This document shows positions 7,670 through 15,804 of a DNA stretch of 39,666 bases, piece after piece. The translations under genes and the position numbers were made by a program. Source of the DNA: Nitrospirota bacterium (GTDB taxonomy: Bacteria; Nitrospirota; Leptospirillia; Leptospirillales; Leptospirillaceae); the NCBI GenBank assembly GCA_021820445.1, contig JAKADN010000010.1, positions 1-39,666 on the forward strand, written 5' to 3'. How positions within the stretch are numbered: the stretch's first letter is position 1; every line of letters begins with the position of its first letter. The notes below the pieces were generated by a model that saw only the letters and a list, made by a program, of their open reading frames with translations, was not told the origin of the DNA and made no database searches.

Positions 7670-7698
7670 TTGAATCGAACGGGGGTATCTGCTAGGAT
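7670..7698 (+). promoter_or_regulatory. sigma70-type promoter of tRNA-Ala
   Basis: TTGAAT (7670-7675), a 17-base spacer and TAGGAT (7693-7698), 36 bases before the tRNA. The short leader holds a perfect inverted repeat, GCCGGTG-TT-CACCGGC (7706-7721), which may be a processing or stability hairpin. Confidence 0.7.
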
Positions 7699-7734
7699 GA
7701 GTTCTGCCGGTGTTCACCGGCAACCTAACCAGAT

Positions 7735-7810
7735 GGGGCTGTGGCGCAGTTGGGAGCGCGCAAGACTGGCAGTCTTGAGGTCACGGGTTCGACCCCCGTC
7801 AGCTCCACCA
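7735..7810 (+). tRNA. tRNA-Ala (anticodon GGC)
   Basis: A full cloverleaf can be drawn. The acceptor stem is GGGGCTG with CAGCTCC. The D stem is GCGC with GCGC. The anticodon stem is CAAGA with TCTTG, around the loop CTGGCAG. The T stem is ACGGG with CCCGT, around TTCGACC. The anticodon GGC reads the GCC alanine codon. The G3:U70 wobble pair, the alanine identity element, is present. The 3' CCA is encoded (7808-7810). No integrase or repeat of the tRNA end is seen next to it, so there is no sign of use as an attachment site. Confidence 0.97.
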
Positions 7811-8020
7811 TTTTCTCTTATCACTTCGCGAATATCTCCGCTCATCAGAAAATGATCCCGTTATCCTGGAAGCGATATTCAGTCATTTTTGACAGGATGC
7901 TGCTAATACCAAAGCTGCTATCGGTCTGACGACCTGATTAAACTCTCCGTGTCGAGCTAACAACTGGAGGCAAGACCGAGTTATCCATAACAGTCAATGT
8001 CCACACGAAGGGAATGCCCC

Positions 8021-8623
8021 CTACCCACCTTTCTCTTTTCTTTCAAGGGTCTTCAGAACATTTTCTATCCGACGATCGGGGATCAGCCAAATGATGGCGA
8101 CAAACACATAGAGCGCCAGGGCCGCCCAGCGTGTTTCCTCAATGGCCAACAGGATCGCCAGAAGATAGAAAATGGGAGAGATCTTGCCCTTCCAGTCTTT
8201 CCCGATCGCCAATTTCAGAATCGACCCGGCCCCCTGAGAGGCGATGATGCGACCTTGAAGAATGCTGTAGGCCACCGCCGACATGAAGAGAACAAATCCA
8301 TAGAAGGCGGTCGGCACCCGGGAAAAATGATTCACGTTCATCCAGTGGGTGACGAATGGTATCAGCGAGAGCCAAAACAGGAGATGCAGGTTCGCCCACA
8401 GCATTCCTCCCGTCACTTTCTCCACGGTATGAAGCATGTGATGATGATTGTTCCAGTAGATCCCGAGATAAAGAAAGCTCAGGACATAGCTAAGAAAGAC
8501 AGGAATGACCGGAATCAGATCCCTGACGGAGACGCCTTCTGGCACCTTCATTTCGAGAACCATGATGGTGATCAGGATCGCGATGACTCCATCACTGAAC
8601 GCCTCGATCCGCCCTTTCCCCAT
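8021..8623 (-). CDS. TMEM175/DUF1211-family membrane protein
   Basis: 200 residues with about six hydrophobic helices. The family signature RxxxFSD is at the start (GRIEAFSDGVIAILIT) and is the selectivity motif of TMEM175-type potassium channels. Bacterial members form potassium-permeable tetramers. A histidine cluster (WNNHHHMLH) follows the second helix and is common in the family. It stands alone; its upstream region contains an 8-bp inverted repeat that may be an operator. A role in potassium or membrane-potential balance is inferred. Confidence 0.85.
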   Translation of the reverse strand: MGKGRIEAFSDGVIAILITIMVLEMKVPEGVSVRDLIPVIPVFLSYVLSFLYLGIYWNNHHHMLHTVEKVTGGMLWANLHLLFWLSLIPFVTHWMNVNHFSRVPTAFYGFVLFMSAVAYSILQGRIIASQGAGSILKLAIGKDWKGKISPIFYLLAILLAIEETRWAALALYVFVAIIWLIPDRRIENVLKTLERKEKGG

Positions 8624-8993
8624 ACTTCCTCCCTTGAATCCTCCAAGCGCACTCTCTCAAGAACCTCATTCTGAGACCGAGCGATCGGTCTCTCACGTCA
8701 CCATCCTCAAAACACCATTAAAAAACGATAATCCCATTCTTTGATTTGTCTCGCCATTCTCCCCAGGAAGTCCAGAGGTTCAGAAACAGATACAGGATCG
8801 CACAATTCCCCCTGATCCTGGAAAAATGCAGGACGATAAAGGATTGGCCCCAAATCATGGAGTCTTGTGTTTCAAGCGATTCATGAGGATATCTTCCATC
8901 AATCGAAGGAGCGAACAGGAAGAAAATGGGACAGACGGGACAAGGCTTTGAAAATTCCTTAAAGCAGAGCGTGACAAAAGAGCTCGAGAGGAA
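8624..8993. other. Intergenic region with an inverted repeat
   Basis: 370 bases between the DUF1211 gene and the end of the EAL sensor gene. I see no credible coding region. The only clear structure is the 8-bp inverted repeat at 8673-8692. The rest is ordinary mixed-composition DNA. Confidence 0.6.
8673..8692. repeat. Inverted repeat, possible operator
   Basis: GAGACCGA-GCGA-TCGGTCTC is a perfect 8-bp palindrome, 50 bases upstream of the DUF1211 start codon. Its ACCGA/TCGGT core resembles sites bound by TetR-type repressors. No regulator gene is adjacent, so this is a suggestion only. With no T-run beside it, a terminator is unlikely. Confidence 0.5.
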
Positions 8994-11300
8994 CTACGGC
9001 AATGCCCCCGGGGGAGTCTCAGCCTCCGGAAAAAGACTGACGATCATGGACTGATATCGTGCAAGAATTTCCCGAAATGCCTCCTGAAAACCCGTGGTGG
9101 ACATGTGCGACTCCTCCATCAATCGCCTGATTTGCCCGTGGAACTCCCGATGGAGGACATCCACCTTGTCGCGCAGCCTTTCGGAAATCCTGAGACGCGT
9201 CAGGGTCTCGTTCAGGGGACAGCGATCAGGGTCCGCAAGGCTTTCGGTCAAAAGGACCTCCCACGCTCCGCGTGAGAGGAAAAGAGAAATGTAACGATAG
9301 CGGATTTCGTGTTGGGCAAACCAACCCTGCAGGGACCATGGATGAATGATGTCTGATGGAGCATTCCAGGATTCGCACCAGGAAGAAAGGGCCGAATGAG
9401 GCATGGGCCGCCCTATCGCGTACCCCTGAAGCATCCCCCGGGGACCGACAATGGAGAGCATGTCGAAAATCCGGGCATTTTCCACTCCTTCGAGGACATA
9501 GTCGAGACCGAGACCGGTGGCCAGGTCGACGAGGGAGAGGATGATCCCGAGGTTCTCCGGCTTTTTTTCCAGTGAGCGCACGAATGACTGGTCGATCTTG
9601 ATTTCGTCGATCGGAAGGGACATCAGGCGCCTGAGGGAGGAATCTCCCGTTCCGACGTCGTCGATCGCGATCAGGAATCCCGCTTCTTTGAGGAGCTGGA
9701 TCTTTTTTTGCGCCGTCACCTCGTCGAGATAGCCCGTTTCAAGGATCTCGAGGGTGATCTCCAGGGAGGAGTCGCCGGAAGATCGGCCCTGGCTCGCCTT
9801 GATGAGCCGGTCCATGAACCGCTTGTTCGAAAATCCTTCGACGGGAAAATTGAGCGATACCCGGGGAGAAGGAACGACTCCCCCGAAACAGGGATTGTCC
9901 GCGAAGTCCCTGCGAATCTGGTCGAGCCCCAGGTCGAACAGATGAAGAAGGAGGCTCGAACCCAATGCCGGAAGAAAGCGTCCCGGAACCAGGATCTCCT
10001 CCCCGTCCCGGAGTCTCGCAAGAGCCTCGAACTTGACGATCTTTCGGGTCAGGGGATGGACGACAGGCTGGTACCACATTTCGAGAGCCCCGTCATTCAA
10101 AAGGGCTCGAAACCGCTGGTTTTCGGTCAGGGAAATGGAGCGAAAGGTCCTGGACGGAGAAATTTTCTGAAGGGAGGAGAGGGCTGTCCCGAGAGAGCGG
10201 GTCAAAAAGTCCCAGAAGAGATGCTGGCTGTCGGAGCGAAAGAATCCCGGCCACTTGCTGTACAGATTGAGGATCGCGACAGGGACTCCGTCCTGGGAGA
10301 GAATGGGCCAGGCGGCCATGGATCGAATGGCCAGAAGTCGTGACTCCGCCTGGTCCTCCGGAGAAAGCTCCTCCGAGTGTGTGGAGTTGAGAAGGACGGG
10401 GCGCTCTTCCAGAAAGGCTTTCCGGGCGAGACTTTTCTTGTCTACCGGCTGCAGGAAATGGTTCCGGAGGCATTCCAGGCCGTTCAGGACCGTTCCCGCC
10501 ACCATTTCACACTGGATCTGGTCTCTGTTCGGGAAGCTTGCGATCGACGCGCCAGAAATCCCGGGAATCCTGACGATCCGGTCGAGCATTTCCTGAAGAA
10601 GATCCTCCCTGTTCGACCTGGCGGCAAAGATCTCAAGAAATTCCCGGGTCAGATGGGCCCTGTCCTGCTCGAGGGTCGAAAAAGCCACCAGTTGCCAGGA
10701 AAGGTCGTTTGAGAGACGTTCGATCACCACATCTCCAAGCAATCTCGTCCCGGAATCTCCAATGTCGCCGGAATCGAATGTCCTGTCGATCGCGTGACGG
10801 TAGAGGGAAACGGCCTCCGCCAGCGCGGAGGGGGAAACGCCCATCATCGCATGACGGAGACCGGTCTCCTTGGCCATGGATTCGTGCTCCGTCTTCGAAA
10901 GGCCCGGGGCGAGAATGGAAGAGAGATAGCGGATCTGCATTTCCTTGAGATGTTCCATCTCGGGAAGGGAGAGAAGATCCAGCACCACTTTGGCGTCCGG
11001 ATGGGTCATCAGCGTCGAGTAAAAAAGGTCGACGACATTATGGCTCAGGATCTGGATGGAAAGACGCGCCGAGAGAAGGACCTGGGAAGCGGCCGTTCCA
11101 TAGGGATCGCCCACCCGCCCATCCAGGCCCAGTTTCTCTGGCTGTTGAGGGCGGGTCTGGACAGCCGCCGAGCCGGGAGATCGGGCCGGCCCCTCGACAC
11201 CCGCCGCAATCTGGGCCGACTCTCTGAGAATCCGAAGCTCTTGCTCGATCAGTCCGATCTTGTCCGCGGTCTCACGGAGAAGACTCTTTGGATCAGTCAT
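8994..11300 (-). CDS. Globin-like/GAF/EAL/CZB sensor, c-di-GMP phosphodiesterase candidate
   Basis: About 768 residues from the ATG at 11298-11300, which has GGAG four bases upstream; the frame extends to 11615 without a better start. Residues 75-215 look like a sensor-globin domain, with a candidate proximal histidine at 150 (GLRHAMMGVSP). Residues 215-380 resemble GAF. Residues 395-640 are an EAL domain with FEALAR, SLNFP, AIDDVGTGDSSL, EIKIDQSF, LEGVE and LQGY, so the metal and catalytic residues appear kept. The tail (655-735) resembles a CZB zinc domain, with ligand candidates H664, C694, H717 and H721. There is no GGDEF domain and no membrane segment, so it should be soluble. It probably degrades c-di-GMP in response to a gas or redox signal and zinc or oxidant. 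Confidence 0.85.
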   Translation of the reverse strand: MTDPKSLLRETADKIGLIEQELRILRESAQIAAGVEGPARSPGSAAVQTRPQQPEKLGLDGRVGDPYGTAASQVLLSARLSIQILSHNVVDLFYSTLMTHPDAKVVLDLLSLPEMEHLKEMQIRYLSSILAPGLSKTEHESMAKETGLRHAMMGVSPSALAEAVSLYRHAIDRTFDSGDIGDSGTRLLGDVVIERLSNDLSWQLVAFSTLEQDRAHLTREFLEIFAARSNREDLLQEMLDRIVRIPGISGASIASFPNRDQIQCEMVAGTVLNGLECLRNHFLQPVDKKSLARKAFLEERPVLLNSTHSEELSPEDQAESRLLAIRSMAAWPILSQDGVPVAILNLYSKWPGFFRSDSQHLFWDFLTRSLGTALSSLQKISPSRTFRSISLTENQRFRALLNDGALEMWYQPVVHPLTRKIVKFEALARLRDGEEILVPGRFLPALGSSLLLHLFDLGLDQIRRDFADNPCFGGVVPSPRVSLNFPVEGFSNKRFMDRLIKASQGRSSGDSSLEITLEILETGYLDEVTAQKKIQLLKEAGFLIAIDDVGTGDSSLRRLMSLPIDEIKIDQSFVRSLEKKPENLGIILSLVDLATGLGLDYVLEGVENARIFDMLSIVGPRGMLQGYAIGRPMPHSALSSWCESWNAPSDIIHPWSLQGWFAQHEIRYRYISLFLSRGAWEVLLTESLADPDRCPLNETLTRLRISERLRDKVDVLHREFHGQIRRLMEESHMSTTGFQEAFREILARYQSMIVSLFPEAETPPGALP

Positions 11301-11749
11301 GCGGCTCCATTCGAGAGAGTGTCTCAAGGACTCGGCCTCCATCCAGACAATAAGGATGAAGGAGAATGCGGAGCCTGAGGGGGGTGGAGCAGTCCGGCAA
11401 TTCGTTAGAGAATAACGAAAAAACTGTTCTGACACAAGCTTGCCGCAAGGAGCTCCAAAAAATGGGCGACCCGACCACAATCGGTCGACCCAGAAACAGC
11501 TAAAACGGGACGGAGCCCTTGAAGCCTGACATCCGGATCGGAGATCCTCCCTTCCTCCAGCGGGACCGTCTCCGCCCGGAGTGTCCCTCATAAAGGTCTC
11601 CCGGGAAGGCCTCATTGTCAGGACAGGGATTCCTTTTCCTCCAATTGGTCCTGTCCATACCCGAAATCCTTTCCTCTCCCCAAAAAGAGGAGGTCTATGT
11701 TAGGATGGCGGGGAACTGTTCCCAACCACCTTTCTAAAAAGAGGGGCTT
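11301..11749. other. Intergenic region with short inverted repeats
   Basis: 449 bases between two divergent genes. The EAL reading frame stays open to 11615 but without family-like sequence. Seen here: GGACAGG/CCTGTCC arms (11621-11627 and 11650-11656) and the perfect palindrome GGGAAC-T-GTTCCC (11711-11723), 26 bases before the secreted-protein start. The latter could be an operator for that gene. No promoter could be assigned with confidence. Confidence 0.5.
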
Positions 11750-12295
11750 ATGACAATCAGATCCTTCATCTCCACGAATTTTGCCTCGAAGACTCTGTTT
11801 GCGGTGGCCCTTGCCGGCCTCATTGTCATTTCCGCACCGCACTCCAGGACCTTTGCCGCCGACATGACCGATACCTCCCGCGTCACCCGGGCTGTGGGCC
11901 ATTACGATGCGGTCGTCTCCCGCGCCTCGGCCCTTTATCACAAATCGATCTCCAATGCCCGGAAAACCTTCGACCTCGCCAAGAGAAAGGCTGACGCCGC
12001 CTACGACAAGGCGACCGAACGGGCCAACCGGGAGGTGACACTCAAAATCAATACCGTGAAGGAAGAAGTGGCCCAGAGCTCAGGGTTTGATGCCCAGCTG
12101 AAAGAAAAGATCAAGGACGCCGCCAGAGACTTTGCTGTGGCGATCGCCCGTGCCCGGGCCGTCCGGCAGGGAGCGGTGGCGGAATCCCTAAAAAACTACA
12201 CGGAAGCCCTTAGAAATGCGACCGCCGACTATGCCGACGCCGTCAAGAAAGCGGAAGCGACCTACCGGAGCGAAGCCAAGCGCTGGATCCAGTAG
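11750..12295 (+). CDS. Secreted helical (coiled-coil) protein of unknown function
   Basis: 181 residues. An N-terminal signal peptide (hydrophobic LFAVALAGLIVISA, likely cleavage after TFAA) is followed by about 140 residues rich in Ala, Lys, Arg and Glu, with heptad-like spacing and almost no Pro or Gly. This predicts a long helix or coiled coil in the periplasm. GAGGGG lies four bases before the ATG. I do not recognise a named family. It stands as a single gene with its own terminator. The composition resembles small periplasmic chaperone-like or stress proteins, but that is only a resemblance. Confidence 0.7.
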   Translation: MTIRSFISTNFASKTLFAVALAGLIVISAPHSRTFAADMTDTSRVTRAVGHYDAVVSRASALYHKSISNARKTFDLAKRKADAAYDKATERANREVTLKINTVKEEVAQSSGFDAQLKEKIKDAARDFAVAIARARAVRQGAVAESLKNYTEALRNATADYADAVKKAEATYRSEAKRWIQ

Positions 12296-12327
12296 AAAAC
12301 GGCGATTCCCGGATCACACTGAGACAA

Positions 12328-12360
12328 AACGGGCCTGGACATCCGGGCCCGTTCTCTTTT
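12328..12360 (+). terminator. Intrinsic terminator after the secreted protein gene
   Basis: AACGGGCC (12328-12335) pairs perfectly with GGCCCGTT (12346-12353), and CTCTTTT follows. It closes the upstream single-gene unit, 12 bases before aroE begins. Confidence 0.85.
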
Positions 12361-12372
12361 ACGGAGCCTTCC

Positions 12373-13287
12373 GTGAGACAGTTTTTCGCGATCATCGGCC
12401 ATCCCGTAGCCCATTCCCTCTCCCCCCGCTTCCAGCAGGCCGCCTTCGACGCGGCGGGACTCGACGCTGCCTATCTTCCTTTCGACATCCCCCCGGAGCA
12501 GCTTTCTCAGGCGCTGTCGGCTCTCCGGATTCTCGGAGTCGCAGGATTCAACATCACCCTTCCCCACAAGGAAAGCCTTCTGGGAATGGTTGACGATCTT
12601 TCGGAAACGGCCCGGGAAATCGGAGCCGTCAACACCGTCGTCTCCCGCCAGGGAGAATGGTTGGGAGAGAATACCGACGGCCCGGGGTTTCTCCTGGCTC
12701 TCGAACGGTTCCTGGAAGCGAACCGCCTCCCCTTTCCGTCCCACGTACTGATTTTCGGAGCCGGGGGATCGGCCCGGGCGGTCCTCTGGGCCCTCGCTCA
12801 TCGCCCCGTCGGGGCCATTTGCCTCGTCAACAGGACCCGATCCCGGGGGGAGGATCTTTTGAATCTTCCCATTCTTTCAGGGATACCGGAAAAGACCGCA
12901 AGCGCCCTTGATCAATCCTCCTGGAGGAGCTGGATCTCGAAGGCGAAGGCCCCGCTGGTGATCAACACCCTCTCCCTCCGGGCCTTCGCTGGAAACGCGA
13001 TCCCCTTTCCTCCCCTGGAAGACCTTTCCCTTTCCGAGGCCACCCTTTTCGATCTCTCCTACGTTCCTTCCAGACCATCAGAAGGAGGGGCGGAAGCAGT
13101 CGGACGGACCCCCTTCCTTGAAATGGGATCGCGCTTTGGCGCCCCTTCCCAGAACGGTCTGGGGATGCTCCTCTGCCAAGGGGCTCTGGCTTTTCGGCTC
13201 TGGACCGGAAGGGAGGCCCCCATGGAGAGGATGGAGGAGGTTCTGATGCTGGCCACCGGCCAGAAGAGTCTCTGGAAGTCGCTCTAG
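12373..13287 (+). CDS. aroE: shikimate dehydrogenase
   Basis: 304 residues, slightly long for AroE. It reduces 3-dehydroshikimate to shikimate with NADPH in aromatic amino-acid synthesis. Seen: the substrate serines in HSLSP, the catalytic-lysine motif NITLPHK, ENTDGPGF, and the nucleotide loop GAGGSARA followed by NRT, an NADP-type pattern. It starts with GTG, with GGAG six bases before. It is transcribed alone, converging on hemN across a strong hairpin. Confidence 0.95.
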   Translation: MRQFFAIIGHPVAHSLSPRFQQAAFDAAGLDAAYLPFDIPPEQLSQALSALRILGVAGFNITLPHKESLLGMVDDLSETAREIGAVNTVVSRQGEWLGENTDGPGFLLALERFLEANRLPFPSHVLIFGAGGSARAVLWALAHRPVGAICLVNRTRSRGEDLLNLPILSGIPEKTASALDQSSWRSWISKAKAPLVINTLSLRAFAGNAIPFPPLEDLSLSEATLFDLSYVPSRPSEGGAEAVGRTPFLEMGSRFGAPSQNGLGMLLCQGALAFRLWTGREAPMERMEEVLMLATGQKSLWKSL

Positions 13288-13292
13288 GACGG

Positions 13293-13323
13293 GATCGCCC
13301 CGGGAGACATCCCTGGGGCGATC
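13293..13323. terminator. Hairpin between convergent aroE and hemN
   Basis: GATCGCCCC...GGGGCGATC with an inner GGGA/TCCC gives a stem of about 13 bp between two convergent genes. Neither strand has a clear T-run, so it may end transcription poorly by itself, or act as an RNA 3'-end stabiliser in both directions. Confidence 0.55.
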
Positions 13324-13335
13324 GGCGAACAAAGG

Positions 13336-14718
13336 TCAGAGTGTTCGGGAAAAGAGAGGCCCCTTGGGAGCTTCTTTGAGGTAGGCGTCGAAGACCATGG
13401 CAATGTTTCGGAGAAAAATCCTTCCCAACGCCGTGATCCGGATTCTGTCCGGGTGGATTTCGATGAGACCGTCCGGAACAAATCCTTCCAGAACCCCAAT
13501 CTCTTTCGAAAAGTAGGCATCAAAGGACTCTCCGAAGGGCGCGAGAACCTTTTTGCGGTCGATTTCGAGGTCGCACATGATCCGGGAAATGATCTCCCGG
13601 CGCATCCGGTCGTCCTTCGAAAGACGAAATCCCCGAAAGACCCCGAGTCGGCCGGAAAGGGTTCGGGCCGAATAGTCCGGAAGGGCCTTCACATTCTGCC
13701 AGTAGGCTTCGTCGAACATGCTGATGGCGGTCACGCCAAGCCCGAGAAGATCTGCGTTCTTCTTGGTGGTATATCCCTGGAAGTTCCGGTAGAGGGTCTT
13801 GTCGACCTGGGCCAGAAAGAGTTCGTCATCGGGCTTCGCGAAGTGATCCATTCCGATGAAACGGTATCCCGCCTTCTCGAGCTTTTCTCCAATAAGGCTG
13901 ATGAGGGCGAACTTCACGTCGGGGGGGGGGAGCGTCGACTCCCGGATCAGGACCATGTGCTTCTTCAGCCAGGGAACATGGGCATAGTTGAAGACGGCGA
14001 TCCGGTCCGGGGAGAGGGCGATGATCTGGTCCAGCGTGCGGGAAAAGCTCTCCACCGTCTGAAAGGGAAGCCCGTAGATCAGGTCGATGTTGATGCTGTG
14101 AAAGGCCAGCTCCCTGCACTTCCGGAAGACCCGTTCCGTCAGCTCGAGAGGCTGGATCCGGTGGACCGCCGTCTGGACTGCGGGATCGAAGTCCTGGACG
14201 CCCATGCTGATCCGGTTGACGCCGACCGTCTTCAATGTCTCCAGATAGTGGTTGGAGGCTTCCCGGGGATCGATCTCGACTGAAATTTCCCCGTCCTTGT
14301 AGTCCACCGTGAAATGGTCATTGATGTTCCGGAAGAGCGTTCGAGTCTGGGCGGGGGTGAGACTCGAGGGAGTCCCACCTCCCAGATGAAGCTGGACCAC
14401 CCTTCTGTTCCGGTCGAGCAGGGGGGCAACCACTCCCATTTCCCGGGCCAGAAAATCGTTGTATTCCTCTGCCTTGGCCTTGTCACGGGTAATGATCGTG
14501 CTACAGCCGCAAAAGTAGCAGAGGGACTCGCAAAAGGGAATGTGGAAATAAAGGGAAAGGTCCCGGGGCGTCTTTGAGGCGTTGGATCGGGCCATCTCCT
14601 CCCGGGCCTCCTTCTCGCCGAACTCCTCCGTCCAGACGGGGGCGGTGGGGTAGCTGGTGTAGCGGGGGCCGGGTCGGTCGTATTTCTTGAGAAGGGCAAC
14701 ATCCACTGTGTTCATCAT
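13336..14718 (-). CDS. hemN: oxygen-independent coproporphyrinogen III oxidase
   Basis: 460 residues, the full HemN length. This radical-SAM enzyme decarboxylates coproporphyrinogen III to protoporphyrinogen IX without oxygen. The cluster motif is C63ESLC67YFC70, followed by the additional Cys found in HemN (GC). The LHLGGGTPS and VNRISMGVQDFDP segments are family-typical. The N-terminal region with RPGPRYTSYPTAP separates true HemN from HemW. It follows hemE by 28 bases in the operon chelatase-hemE-hemN. The ribosome site before the tandem ATG codons is weak. Confidence 0.95.
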   Translation of the reverse strand: MMNTVDVALLKKYDRPGPRYTSYPTAPVWTEEFGEKEAREEMARSNASKTPRDLSLYFHIPFCESLCYFCGCSTIITRDKAKAEEYNDFLAREMGVVAPLLDRNRRVVQLHLGGGTPSSLTPAQTRTLFRNINDHFTVDYKDGEISVEIDPREASNHYLETLKTVGVNRISMGVQDFDPAVQTAVHRIQPLELTERVFRKCRELAFHSINIDLIYGLPFQTVESFSRTLDQIIALSPDRIAVFNYAHVPWLKKHMVLIRESTLPPPDVKFALISLIGEKLEKAGYRFIGMDHFAKPDDELFLAQVDKTLYRNFQGYTTKKNADLLGLGVTAISMFDEAYWQNVKALPDYSARTLSGRLGVFRGFRLSKDDRMRREIISRIMCDLEIDRKKVLAPFGESFDAYFSKEIGVLEGFVPDGLIEIHPDRIRITALGRIFLRNIAMVFDAYLKEAPKGPLFSRTL

Positions 14719-14746
14719 GGGTAAGACTGACTCCTTCTATGTGGGT

Positions 14747-15790
14747 CTAGGCGGAACCGTTCTGGACGATTTTCACGAGATGGCGGGCCATCTCGACCGG
14801 TGTTTCAGGAAGGATCCCGTGACCCAGATTGAAAATGAAGCCGGGACGGCCTCCGACACCGGCCAGAATTCTTTTCACTTCGGACTCGAGCGCATCCCGG
14901 GTCGTCAGGAGGACCACCGGATCGAGGTTTCCCTGGAGTGCCTTGTCATTCGACACCCGAGGAATCGCACGCTCAAGGGGAAGACGCCAGTCGATGGATA
15001 AAACATCGGTCCCGGCCTTGTTCATCTCGTCGAGGAGGGCACAGGTCCCGTTCACATAGAGAATCGACGGGATTCCATGGCGGGAGAGGGCCCGAACCAC
15101 CTCCTGGGTATAAGGAAGGGCAAACTCACGGTAGTGCTCCGCGCAAAGGGAGCCGGCCCAGGTATCGAAGAGCTGGTAGGCGTGGATCCCGGCCTCGATC
15201 TGCATCTCGAGGTAATCGATCACGGTCCGGGTCACCTTCTCCATCAGGGCCCGATATCCGCGGGGATTCCCGAAGATCAGCCGCTTGACGCGCGTGAACT
15301 CCTTGGAGGTCTCTCCCTCGACCATGTAGGTGGCCAGCGTAAAAGGAGATCCCGAAAAGCCCAGGAGCGGGACGCGGCCTGCCAGCCTCTGGTTTATGAG
15401 ACGGACCGCATCGGCCACGAATCCGGTTGCCTTCCGGGCCTCCGGCACCACCAGTCGCTCGATGTCGGAATCGGTCCGGACAGGATTGGAGAAGCGCGGT
15501 CCCTTGTGTTCGGTGAACTCGAGATCGAGGCCCATCGCCTCGACCGGAATCAGAATGTCCGAGAACAGGATGGCCGCATCGAGCCCCAACAGGTCGATGG
15601 GAAGAAGCGTGGCCTGCGCGGCAAGCTCCGGGGTTTTGCACAGCCCCAGGAATGTTGTCTTCTTCCGGATCTCCTGGTATTCGGGCATGTAGCGCCCGGC
15701 TTGGCGCATGATCCAGATGGGAGGACGGTCCAGCCTTTCCCGGCGACAGGCCCGAAGAAAGAGATCGTTGGTGAGGGGTGCAGAACCCAT
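14747..15790 (-). CDS. hemE: uroporphyrinogen decarboxylase
   Basis: 347 residues from the ATG at 15788-15790 (MGSAPLTNDLFL), with GGAAGG six bases upstream. A longer frame to 15844 enters the preceding gene. HemE removes the four acetate carboxyls of uroporphyrinogen III. The signature PIWIMRQAGRYMPEY and the catalytic aspartate in AAILFSDIL are present, as is GFSGSPFTLATYMVEG. It lies between the CbiX-type chelatase (14-base gap) and hemN. Confidence 0.97.
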   Translation of the reverse strand: MGSAPLTNDLFLRACRRERLDRPPIWIMRQAGRYMPEYQEIRKKTTFLGLCKTPELAAQATLLPIDLLGLDAAILFSDILIPVEAMGLDLEFTEHKGPRFSNPVRTDSDIERLVVPEARKATGFVADAVRLINQRLAGRVPLLGFSGSPFTLATYMVEGETSKEFTRVKRLIFGNPRGYRALMEKVTRTVIDYLEMQIEAGIHAYQLFDTWAGSLCAEHYREFALPYTQEVVRALSRHGIPSILYVNGTCALLDEMNKAGTDVLSIDWRLPLERAIPRVSNDKALQGNLDPVVLLTTRDALESEVKRILAGVGGRPGFIFNLGHGILPETPVEMARHLVKIVQNGSA

Positions 15791-15804
15791 GAACGGCCTT
15801 CCGG

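Noticed and set aside
7735-8020. tRNA-Ala as an attachment site for an integrated element
   Set aside because: No integrase gene and no repeat of the tRNA 3' end were seen nearby; downstream genes look like ordinary chromosome.
11711-11723. LexA-type SOS box in GGGAACTGTTCCC
   Set aside because: The GAAC and GTTC halves are one base apart instead of four, so it does not fit the usual Gram-positive-type LexA box.
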